The position numbers and the translations under genes were made by a program. DNA of 33,692 nt, taken from NCBI GenBank assembly GCA_910579075.1, contig CAJTSV010000034.1:1-33692 (forward strand), written 5' to 3'. The notes beneath the pieces are model-generated. The model made no database searches, was not told the origin of the DNA, and saw only the letters and a program-made list of their open reading frames with translations. Shown one piece after another: positions 24,188-30,866 of the stretch (its first letter is position 1; each line of letters opens with the position of its first letter). The DNA comes from an uncultured Eubacterium sp. Lineage in GTDB: Bacteria; Bacillota; Clostridia; Lachnospirales; Lachnospiraceae.

Positions 24188-24814
24188 TCAACGCCAATAC
24201 ATCCATTCCCAGATACACCCTGCCAGATAAGGCTGGAGAGTAAAACAGGTCAGAAATACCACGCCTGTCAGCACCGGCAGTTCCAGCCTGCAGTTTCCCC
24301 CTTCCGAGGTCAGCTTTCCGTCAAACACATAAAACAGCTGCCTTGCAATCAGATATCCAAGCATGCTTCCGGCCGTATTCATTATAAGGTCGTCCACATC
24401 AGTAAGGCGGAACGTAAACAGCTGCAGAATTTCGATTCCCAGAGACAGCACCAGCCCGAACACAGCGGTATTGCGCAGCCTTTGGAATTCTTTCCATAAA
24501 AGGGGCAGGAATATACCAGCCGGAACAAACAAAACCACATTCAAAACGCTGTTTTTAATGTACTGCACCGGACTGTTTAAAAAATCCGCAAACGGAATCC
24601 AGCTGACTCCCATATCGGTCACAATCACATTCCGGTACCATGGAATCCCCGTCGCAGAAAAAACAGCCGCCAGATAGACGGCAAACAGCATATACATGAT
24701 TTTTCCCGAACGGTTTCTCTGTTTTAAAAGCCAGCTCCCGGAAAGCGCAAATAACGGGATAAAGATAACTGCCCCGGCAGCAGCATCAATCCCTATCATC
24801 AGTATTCGCTGCAT
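24188..24814 (-). CDS. VanZ-like integral membrane protein
   Basis: A 208-residue membrane protein with five or six hydrophobic segments. The VanZ-like domain is recognised by the loop WIPFADFLNSPVQYIKNSVL, then NVVLFVPAGIFLPLLWKEF, and LGIEILQLFTFRLTDVDDLI followed by NTAGSMLGYLI. VanZ proteins lower teicoplanin susceptibility in enterococci, but most chromosomal relatives have unknown roles, so resistance should not be assumed. AAGGGGG precedes the ATG, and a TATAAT-containing promoter lies just upstream. Confidence 0.9.
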   Translation of the reverse strand: MQRILMIGIDAAAGAVIFIPLFALSGSWLLKQRNRSGKIMYMLFAVYLAAVFSATGIPWYRNVIVTDMGVSWIPFADFLNSPVQYIKNSVLNVVLFVPAGIFLPLLWKEFQRLRNTAVFGLVLSLGIEILQLFTFRLTDVDDLIMNTAGSMLGYLIARQLFYVFDGKLTSEGGNCRLELPVLTGVVFLTCFTLQPYLAGCIWEWMYWR

Positions 24815-24840
24815 TGTTTTATCCCCCTTCCTTTTATGCT

Positions 24841-24869
24841 ATTATACAGCATCTGCCTTCCTATGTTAT
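24841..24869 (-). promoter_or_regulatory. Promoter of the VanZ-like gene
   Basis: On the minus strand a perfect TATAAT (24841-24846), 17 bases, and a weak -35 ATAACA. Confidence 0.45.
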
Positions 24870-25348
24870 CATGTATTTCTTGCAAAAATCTTAATATTTT
24901 GTGATATTCCTGTGAAACACAGCAAAAAAACGGGCCGGCCGCCTTTTTTTGCAAAAAGGTGCCTGCCAGCGAGCACTGTTATATGCTGCACTTACAAAAT
25001 TTGGGGGAAGTCTTTGAGAATCTTTAGCAGATATCCACAACTGCATAAAAATCCGGCTGCGTTTTGAATTGCCAGATAAACCTGTGCGTCAACATTTTAT
25101 AAGATATTGTTATGCCAAAGGATTTAAAAAAAAGCCCGCAAATCCTTGATTTATAAGGGCCTGCGCATCTGCCTGGCAAATACGCCAGCTCATTTTTTCT
25201 GCGCAGAATAAAGATTCGGGAAAAAAAATAAAACGCTGCTTATCATTGTAACAATATGCAAATTTTGTGAATTATCCACAAAAAATATAAAGATTCCATA
25301 AAAAAATAACTCAAAAATTGGAAATGTAAACAATATTTCCCTTTACAG
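24870..25348. other. AT-rich intergenic stretch without a gene
   Basis: No frame with a ribosome site is present. It contains a minus-strand hairpin with a T tract at 25124-25164 (GCCCGCAAATCCTT against AAGGGCCTGC, eight T after it), which looks like a terminator whose gene has been lost. A perfect DnaA-box-like TTATCCACA lies at 25272-25280 and a near match at 25031-25039, but nothing else suggests an origin. Confidence 0.5.
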
Positions 25349-25377
25349 TTGCAAAAATATTCAGATTGGGATAAAAT
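25349..25377 (+). promoter_or_regulatory. Sigma-A-type promoter of a candidate small RNA
   Basis: TTGCAA, exactly 17 bases, TAAAAT. No coding frame follows; a strong hairpin lies 66 bases downstream. Confidence 0.5.
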
Positions 25378-25383
25378 ACTAAA

Positions 25384-25490
25384 GAATAACAATATCTTAT
25401 AATATGTTATGCCATACACAAAGTCATTCGAACACATAATCCCTATAAAATGCAACAGTTCAGTACTTCTGGACTGTTCATTTTATAGTA
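25384..25490 (+). ncRNA. Candidate small RNA of about 105 nt
   Basis: A promoter at 25349-25377 and a 46-base hairpin at 25443-25488 bracket a non-coding stretch. The start is estimated seven bases after the -10 box. No known RNA family was recognised. The existence of the transcript is inference from these two signals only. Confidence 0.3.
25443..25488. terminator. Long hairpin upstream of the chemoreceptor promoter
   Basis: CTATAAAATG plus AACAGTTCAG pair with CTGGACTGTT plus CATTTTATAG, 20 pairs with one bulged C (25453) and one G-T pair, loop TACTT. The AT-rich lower stem supplies A and T tracts, so it could terminate on either strand. Confidence 0.65.
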
Positions 25491-25508
25491 AAAGATAGAT
25501 AAAATCCA

Positions 25509-25536
25509 TTGCAAATATTTCTCATTATGCTAAAAT
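25509..25536 (+). promoter_or_regulatory. Promoter of the chemoreceptor gene
   Basis: TTGCAA, 16 bases ending in TGC (extended -10), TAAAAT. It leaves a leader of about 185 bases before the ATG at 25728. No sigma-D (FliA) type sequence was seen closer to the gene. Confidence 0.55.
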
Positions 25537-25727
25537 ACAGATATGTTTGTTCTGTTACTCAAATCAAAAAAGGCATGATTCAGATTAAGATTTTGAAAGG
25601 AGAAGTGGTATAGCGGGGTATTTTACACACATCAAATAAATCACAACTTAGTATACCAGCTATGATTCAGCCGGTCTGATATCGTTGGAACAAAAAGGAA
25701 CATAAGGGTGAGAGGAGAACATAGGTT

Positions 25728-27431
25728 ATGTTAAAAAAAGTTAATATTGAAAACAAGCTGATCAGGGCTTTTTTCAAAGTATCTGCAATTGCGACAGCAG
25801 CCGCAGTCATTGCTCTGGCTGCCATCATAGTCATATCGAACCGGTATTCCTATGCACTGACAAATTTTGGATTTGCGCAGGGTGATATCGGCAAAGCCAT
25901 GTTTGAATTCGCGGATATCCGGTCATCCCTGAGAGCAGCAATCGGATATGATGAACAGGAAGCTATTACGACTGTAGTAAAACAGCATGACGATACAAAG
26001 GCCATTTTTGACGAAACCATGAAGGTAGTAGAACATACCATAGTATCAAAAGACGGCATGGTGACTTACAATGCCATTTTAGAAGAACTGGAAGATTACT
26101 GGGTCCTGGATAATAAGATTTTGACGCTCGGTGCATCTACCGACCGGGAGCTGTGCAAGCAGGCACAGGAGCTGGCCATGAATGAATTATCCACCGCTTA
26201 CAACAGCATATACGGAAAACTGGAAGAACTTTTAGACGTAAAAGTAAGCGAAGGCAACCGCATATCCAAAATGCTGTCTGTTGCCACGGTCCTTCTGGTT
26301 CTTTTAATCATCGTTACCATCGCTGCAGCATTAATGTTCTCAATGAAAATAGGCAGAAAAATAGCAAAGGGAATCGCCGGCCCGCTCAACGCCCTTGGAC
26401 AGCGCATTGAGACTTTTGCAAACGGAGACCTGACTACGCCGTTTCCAGAAACGAATACAGGCGATGAAGTAGAAGAAATGGGGATTCATGTCCTTCATAT
26501 GTCAGATAATTTAGGTGCCATTATCCAGGATATGGATGATATACTGGGTGAAATGTCAAGAGGGAATTATACAGTTACATCCCAGATTCATGATAAATAT
26601 ACCAACGATTTCAAAAAAATGTACGAATCCATGCGCGGACTGAAAAGCCAGATGATTAAAACCTTAACCTCTATCGGAGAATCTTCCGGCCAGGTAAATT
26701 CCGGCTCCAATGATGTGGCAGCCGCATCACAGTCCCTTGCAGAAGGCGCAACCGAACAGGCCGGTGCCGTTCAGCAGCTGCATGCAACCATCAGCGATAT
26801 TACCGAAACCATGCAGAAAAGCGCACACAATGCCGATGAATCCTACCAGCAGGCACAGTACTATGCGAACAAGGCAGATAACAGCCGGGAAGAAATGGAC
26901 ACGCTGATGACCGCCATGGAACGGATTAACGAAGCTTCCACACGGATTGGCGATATTATTTCAGAGATTGAGTCCATTGCATCCCAGACAAACCTGCTGT
27001 CCCTGAATGCTTCCATCGAAGCGGCCCGGGCAGGAGAATCCGGCCGCGGCTTTGCCGTTGTTGCCGCACAGATACGGGAACTGGCAGACCAGAGTGCAAA
27101 AGCAGCAGTTGATACGAGAAAATTAATCGAAGGCTCTATTAAAGAGGTAGAGCAGGGCAATCAGGCAGCGGAACGGGCATCCGGCGCGATTGAGTCTGTC
27201 GTAGACGGCATCAAGCAGATTGCAAATTTCTCCAAGAGCCTGAAAATCATGGTCGAAGACCAGGCAGAAGCAATGCGCCAGGCTGAAATGGGTGTAAACA
27301 AAATTTCAGAGGTTATCCAGAGCAATGCGGCGACTGCCGAAGAAGCCTCTGCTACCAGCCAGGAGCTGTCCGCGCAGTCTGTAATTCTGGATGAACTGAT
27401 TGGCCAGTTTGTCCTGCAGACAGAAGGCTGA
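25728..27431 (+). CDS. Methyl-accepting chemotaxis protein
   Basis: A 567-residue transmembrane chemoreceptor. TM1 is about residues 15-37 and TM2 about 182-204; between them is a helical sensor of about 145 residues like the four-helix-bundle (4HB_MCP) class. A HAMP segment (about 205-258) follows, including IAGPLNALGQRIETFANGDL. A second HAMP-like linker may lie at 262-310. The cytoplasmic signalling hairpin has its conserved tip at about 414-450 (ESIASQTNLLSLNASIEAA; GRGFAVVAAQIRELADQS), which contacts CheW and CheA. Glutamine- and alanine-rich helices on either side carry the likely methylation sites. AGAGGAG precedes the ATG. The ligand is unknown. The next gene starts 17 bases downstream. 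Confidence 0.95.
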   Translation: MLKKVNIENKLIRAFFKVSAIATAAAVIALAAIIVISNRYSYALTNFGFAQGDIGKAMFEFADIRSSLRAAIGYDEQEAITTVVKQHDDTKAIFDETMKVVEHTIVSKDGMVTYNAILEELEDYWVLDNKILTLGASTDRELCKQAQELAMNELSTAYNSIYGKLEELLDVKVSEGNRISKMLSVATVLLVLLIIVTIAAALMFSMKIGRKIAKGIAGPLNALGQRIETFANGDLTTPFPETNTGDEVEEMGIHVLHMSDNLGAIIQDMDDILGEMSRGNYTVTSQIHDKYTNDFKKMYESMRGLKSQMIKTLTSIGESSGQVNSGSNDVAAASQSLAEGATEQAGAVQQLHATISDITETMQKSAHNADESYQQAQYYANKADNSREEMDTLMTAMERINEASTRIGDIISEIESIASQTNLLSLNASIEAARAGESGRGFAVVAAQIRELADQSAKAAVDTRKLIEGSIKEVEQGNQAAERASGAIESVVDGIKQIANFSKSLKIMVEDQAEAMRQAEMGVNKISEVIQSNAATAEEASATSQELSAQSVILDELIGQFVLQTEG

Positions 27432-27448
27432 CAGCTGCAGGCCGGATT

Positions 27449-28009
27449 ATGAATAGACGCAGGGAACAAAAGGAACCAAACGGACGTTATTTCCAGGAGG
27501 CCCTGTCTGATTTTATGTACGACGCAGCAAGCGGCAAGGCCATCCGGCATCTTGCAGACAGCGGCTTTACCACTGCCCAGATTACACGGCAGTTATGTTA
27601 TCCGACTCCGTTTCGAAAAGTACAGCATACTGTAACAGATTATTTCAAAGAAACCGGCATCCTGCTGGAAGCGCTGCCGGTGGAACAGTCCTGCTTTAAA
27701 AAAATTCATTTGAATAATATTTCTGCGGAGCACCTGTTTTCACGCCTGGTGCACTGCATCCACAACGACAGCGAAGAAAATTCCTATGTTTTATACCCAT
27801 TTGCTTCTGACTGCGGGGCACTGTCTGTGCTGACCGCCAGGGAACGGGAGTATCTGGAAGGAATTGCATGGGAACCGGCAGCTATGTATCACAGGCTGAA
27901 CCGCAGAATGCTGGAAATCAGCGTGCAGCTTGCCATGCTTCCAGGCGAGCTTTGCTTTTACTTTCTGAAAAATAAAATATTATATCATGTGAAAAACACA
28001 AATCACTGA
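27449..28009 (+). CDS. Uncharacterised protein co-transcribed with the chemoreceptor
   Basis: A 186-residue soluble protein with no signal peptide or membrane helix. I recognise no family. Residues about 18-70 (KAIRHLADSGFTTAQITRQL) look like a helix-turn-helix-type helical segment, and the C-terminal part (about 130-175) is helical, with REREYLEGIAWEPAAMYHRL. Two paired cysteines or histidines for metal binding are not evident. The ATG is 17 bases after the chemoreceptor stop, and no clear ribosome site precedes it, so translation probably depends on the upstream gene. A long hairpin follows. Context suggests a role with the chemoreceptor or in its regulation, but this is inference. Confidence 0.75.
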   Translation: MNRRREQKEPNGRYFQEALSDFMYDAASGKAIRHLADSGFTTAQITRQLCYPTPFRKVQHTVTDYFKETGILLEALPVEQSCFKKIHLNNISAEHLFSRLVHCIHNDSEENSYVLYPFASDCGALSVLTAREREYLEGIAWEPAAMYHRLNRRMLEISVQLAMLPGELCFYFLKNKILYHVKNTNH

Positions 28010-28020
28010 CTGAACATGCC

Positions 28021-28084
28021 CGGACAGAGACGTCTTTTCTGCTATGCGATATGCTGACAGCAGCAGAAAAAGCGTCTCTGTTCC
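28021..28084 (+). terminator. Long hairpin ending the chemoreceptor operon
   Basis: CAGAGACG (28025-28032) pairs with CGTCTCTG (28073-28080), and TTTTCTGCT pairs with AGCAGAAAA inside. It starts 12 bases after the stop codon. A weak T-rich tract follows. Confidence 0.6.
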
Positions 28085-28096
28085 GTTTCCGGAATA

Positions 28097-28305
28097 TTAA
28101 AGCTTCACTTCTAAAAATACCGCGTCCCTGTCATCCTGGTCGATTCCCAGATACCTTCTTGTATGCGTATACGAAGAATGATTAAAAATATCCATCAAAA
28201 GCGCCGGCGGCGTGCCCTTTTTCCATGCATGGCAGCAAAGGTCTTGCGCATGGAATGGCGGCTTATATTCGGCAGATGCAGCGTTTCCTCCTTTGTAAGA
28301 TTGCA
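28097..28305 (-). pseudogene. Decayed tyrosine recombinase (C-terminal remnant)
   Basis: The downstream frame reads HAWKKGTPPALLMDIFNHSS then YTHTRRYLGIDQDD, the C-terminal end of a phage-type integrase with the late histidine region and the tyrosine nucleophile (RRYLGI). Upstream, in another frame, is LTKEETLHLPNISRHSMRKT, which carries the H-x-x-R catalytic box. One missing base around 28231-28240 separates them. Nothing of the first two thirds of the enzyme is present. It overlaps no intact gene but directly borders the promoter of the acetyltransferase gene. It suggests that a mobile element once ended here, next to the restriction-modification genes. Confidence 0.8.
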
Positions 28306-28317
28306 AGATTGCAGGCA

Positions 28318-28346
28318 TTGACTTTGCATGCCCATTATGATATGTT
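28318..28346 (+). promoter_or_regulatory. Promoter of the acetyltransferase gene with palindromic -10 region
   Basis: TTGACT, 17 bases, TATGTT. The -10 box is the first half of a perfect 12-bp palindrome, TATGTTAACATA (28341-28352), which could be an operator. Confidence 0.7.
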
Positions 28347-28368
28347 AACATACAGGGAGGAATTCGGC

Positions 28369-28902
28369 ATGATTACATACAGGACATTACACGCAGGGGA
28401 ACTGGCCCGCCCGCTGTTTCAGGACTTTATCCGCCGCCAGACAGTAACCAGATGCATGCGCAGGGAGCAGGGCCGCTGGGTTGTCAAAGATGCCCCGTTC
28501 ATTGATGACTGGTCTGAGGAAGATTATGAAACGCTGCTTGCATGCCTGAAGCATACGGCAGAATCCGGCGGCTTTTTATATGCCGCCTTTGCGGATGGTT
28601 CCCTGAAGGGCTTTACATCCGTGGAAGCTGCATTTTTTGGAAGCAGGAACCAGTACCTCGACCTTTCCTGCATCCACGTTTCGGCCGATATGAGAGGCAC
28701 CGGAATAGGCCGCGTTTTATTTGCAGCGGCAAAGCAGTGGGCGAAGGAAAAAGGGGCCGGGAAATTATACATATCCTCGCATTCTGCCATAGAAAGCCAG
28801 GCATTTTATGAGGCAATGGGATGTACCGATGCAGAAGAATATAACCAGATGCATGTGGAGCAGGAGCCATTTGACCGCCAGCTGGAATGCACGCTTGCCT
28901 GA
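28369..28902 (+). CDS. GNAT-family N-acetyltransferase
   Basis: A 177-residue acetyl-CoA-dependent transferase. The core motif A is DLSCIHVSADMRGTGIGRVL with the R-G-T-G-I-G pyrophosphate-binding loop, followed by helix FAAAKQWAKEKGAGKLYIS and motif B SHSAIESQAFYEAMGCTDAE. The N-terminal 95 residues are helical and less typical. The start at 28369 is chosen because GGAGG lies eight bases upstream; the frame extends 48 codons further up but runs through the recombinase remnant. It ends 15 bases from the convergent vsr gene. The substrate, small molecule or protein, cannot be told. Confidence 0.9.
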   Translation: MITYRTLHAGELARPLFQDFIRRQTVTRCMRREQGRWVVKDAPFIDDWSEEDYETLLACLKHTAESGGFLYAAFADGSLKGFTSVEAAFFGSRNQYLDLSCIHVSADMRGTGIGRVLFAAAKQWAKEKGAGKLYISSHSAIESQAFYEAMGCTDAEEYNQMHVEQEPFDRQLECTLA

Positions 28903-28917
28903 GGCAGCTCTAATAAT

Positions 28918-29352
28918 TCAATATCCGCCCATCTTTAAGTCAAAAATGGTCTCCTCGACTACCCTTACGCAGTCTTCGGTATGCTTTTTAATATCACTCC
29001 CCCAAAACCGGATGACCGTCCAGCCCTGATACAGCAGCTGTTTATTGACCTCGTCGTCCCGTTCCCTGTTCCTGGATATTTTGCTTATCCAGTATTCACT
29101 GTTATTTCCTTTTTCCAGCCTTGGCCTGAGTACTTCCCAGTCTTTCCCGTGAAAAAATTCCCCGTCGCAGAAAATCGCGATTTTATATCTGGTAATGACA
29201 ATATCCGGTTTCCCGGGCAGGTCCCGGCAGTTTTTGCGGTATTTAATGCCTTTGTTCCAGAGCGCTTTGCGCAGAAGCACTTCTATCCTGGTATCTTTGC
29301 ATTTGATATTCTGCATATTTTTATGCCGCTGCTCCGGCGTCAGTGTGTCCAT
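28918..29352 (-). CDS. vsr: Very short patch repair (Vsr-like) endonuclease
   Basis: A 144-residue nuclease of the Vsr family, which nicks DNA at T:G mismatches made by deamination of 5-methylcytosine. The N-terminus LTPEQRHKNMQNIKCKDTR, PGKPDIV with catalytic D50, NSEYWISKISRNRERDDEV and GWTVIRFWG are family features. Where E. coli Vsr has HGCFWH, this one has CDGEFFHG, so the first histidine and the zinc-binding cysteine are replaced; I recall this variant from other Firmicutes. It overlaps the upstream nuclease gene by 13 bases, showing that it is the last gene of the restriction operon. It probably protects sites methylated by the C5-methyltransferase encoded at the window edge. Confidence 0.92.
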   Translation of the reverse strand: MDTLTPEQRHKNMQNIKCKDTRIEVLLRKALWNKGIKYRKNCRDLPGKPDIVITRYKIAIFCDGEFFHGKDWEVLRPRLEKGNNSEYWISKISRNRERDDEVNKQLLYQGWTVIRFWGSDIKKHTEDCVRVVEETIFDLKMGGY

Positions 29353-30866
29353 GCAAACACCCCTTCCTTTTCATGGATGCGCCTTCTGGCCGTATCAGGA
29401 AGAAAATCCAGCGGATTTGCAATCTGCTCGTCCGCGAGGTAACGCGCATACATCTGCGCAGCGCACAGCCTGACAGCTGCAATCTCCCCCAGCCCGCTGC
29501 CCAGCCGGTGCATCATCTCCAGCTTTACCGAGCCATACTCCGGCTGCGCTTCCTCTGCCGGGCACAGAAACAGGTTCTGGACATACGCATAGCCCTGTGC
29601 CGCCATAAAATCCGCATACGCCAGCTCATACAGGTACTGCTTTGTCACATCCCCGATGCCCGGCTGCCCGGTTACCCTGCAGCCGTCCTCTTTTCCCTTA
29701 AAATCCACGCAGTAATACTTGGCATCATAAATGCCAAAGCAGTATTCCCCATCCGTGCCATGCGGATAAATACACACCATATCCGGCCGCAGCGTATCAG
29801 CCGTGCCATCGGCCATTCCCGAAGCTTTTTCCCGCCATACCGGCCGCTCAATCATCTGTATCAGTTTTTCTTCTTTTCTTTCCGCAAAAGCACCTGCTGC
29901 CCCGCCCGGAAGCTCTTTTAATTTCTTATGCAGCACATTTCCGAAGCAGTATGCACAGACCTTTTCCCAGACGTCATAAAAGCAGCCTGTGCCATAAAAA
30001 CAAAAATCCTGTTCCCGCTCCCCGGCCTGTTCCTGTTCCAGATACGCATATATCGATTTCAACAGCTCCTGTTTTCTTGTCACATACTGCACCTGCAGCT
30101 CCTGTTCCAGGCGGTATAAAACCGCATCCGTATCTCCAAAGCTTTCCAGCCGTTCCCGTGACAGCTCTGCCCCTGGCAGGTCAAACAATTCCAGAATGCC
30201 GGACTGTTCCAGCCGCGTCGTACAGCGGGTCAGAATGCAGGCATGCAGGCGGCCGAAATAATCCATTTCATTCTCCACAGATTTTCTGGTATAAAGCTGC
30301 ATATAATACGGCCGGCTGTCCTGAATCAGCACCGGCATTTCATGAATCGTTTTATCCCATAAAATCTCGCCTTCTCCATTGCATTCGAGCATTTCCTGCT
30401 GATTCGCATACAATCCATACTGAAAATAATCTTCCAGGAACCAGAGCGCTGCTGCAAGGCTGTTCCACTGCTTTGTGCCGCCGCTGCCCTGCAAAAAAAG
30501 CCGCTGTTCTTTTTCCTGATACTTTTTCAGGACACGCATCACCTGCTTTAACTGCCTGACCGGCTTTTTTTCGGAAGCGATATACTTCGGATAACAGTAA
30601 AAGGCTGTTTCTTCCACAAGCGCCACGCCGACAAAGTCAAACAGGTATTCCATGCCGTCCTGCGGCTGTGCGTCATCCATCAGGACAATATCGCGGGCCG
30701 GTAAATCCCCGTATTCAGGCTGGGTTTCGCGGACGGTCTTTACGATTCCGTATCTTTTTAAAGTTCCGGCCAGCTGCTGCGCTTCCTTCACTGCAATCCC
30801 AAGCTCCCGGGCAATTTCATGCAGCCGGTAATGCTTCTGCTCCCGGAAATAGCCTTTTGACATCAT
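29340..30866 (-). CDS. LlaJI/McrC-type restriction endonuclease subunit
   Basis: A 508-residue protein resembling the LlaJI family, the McrC-like partner of McrB-type GTPases. The first 60 residues look like a winged-helix DNA-reading segment (YRLHEIARELGIAVKEAQQL). The C-terminal third holds a PD-(D/E)xK nuclease core: RPDMVCIYP with D362 and IYDAKYY with D381 and K383. In LlaJI-like systems this subunit cuts DNA when assembled with the motor subunit. Its ATG overlaps the stop codon of the McrB-type gene (ATGA), and vsr overlaps its 3' end. Length is normal and no lesion is seen. Confidence 0.87.
   Translation of the reverse strand: MMSKGYFREQKHYRLHEIARELGIAVKEAQQLAGTLKRYGIVKTVRETQPEYGDLPARDIVLMDDAQPQDGMEYLFDFVGVALVEETAFYCYPKYIASEKKPVRQLKQVMRVLKKYQEKEQRLFLQGSGGTKQWNSLAAALWFLEDYFQYGLYANQQEMLECNGEGEILWDKTIHEMPVLIQDSRPYYMQLYTRKSVENEMDYFGRLHACILTRCTTRLEQSGILELFDLPGAELSRERLESFGDTDAVLYRLEQELQVQYVTRKQELLKSIYAYLEQEQAGEREQDFCFYGTGCFYDVWEKVCAYCFGNVLHKKLKELPGGAAGAFAERKEEKLIQMIERPVWREKASGMADGTADTLRPDMVCIYPHGTDGEYCFGIYDAKYYCVDFKGKEDGCRVTGQPGIGDVTKQYLYELAYADFMAAQGYAYVQNLFLCPAEEAQPEYGSVKLEMMHRLGSGLGEIAAVRLCAAQMYARYLADEQIANPLDFLPDTARRRIHEKEGVFAWTH

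Noticed and set aside
25031..25280. DnaA-box-like sequences (TTATCCACA at 25272 and a near match at 25031) in AT-rich DNA, suggesting a replication origin
   Set aside because: Only two sites, no dnaA, dnaN or rep gene nearby, and no box cluster; chance occurrence in AT-rich DNA is likely.
25243..25455. Minus-strand frame of 70 codons
   Set aside because: No ribosome site, unusual composition, and it runs through the promoter and hairpin of the candidate small RNA.
25545..25727. c-di-GMP riboswitch in the chemoreceptor leader
   Set aside because: The conserved GEMM core motifs were not seen.
28225..28368. 48-codon N-terminal extension of the acetyltransferase
   Set aside because: This DNA encodes the recombinase remnant on the other strand and carries the acetyltransferase promoter and ribosome site.
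28981..30559. Several long plus-strand frames opposite the restriction genes
   Set aside because: They lie antisense to well-supported coding frames, lack ribosome sites and have no recognisable domains.
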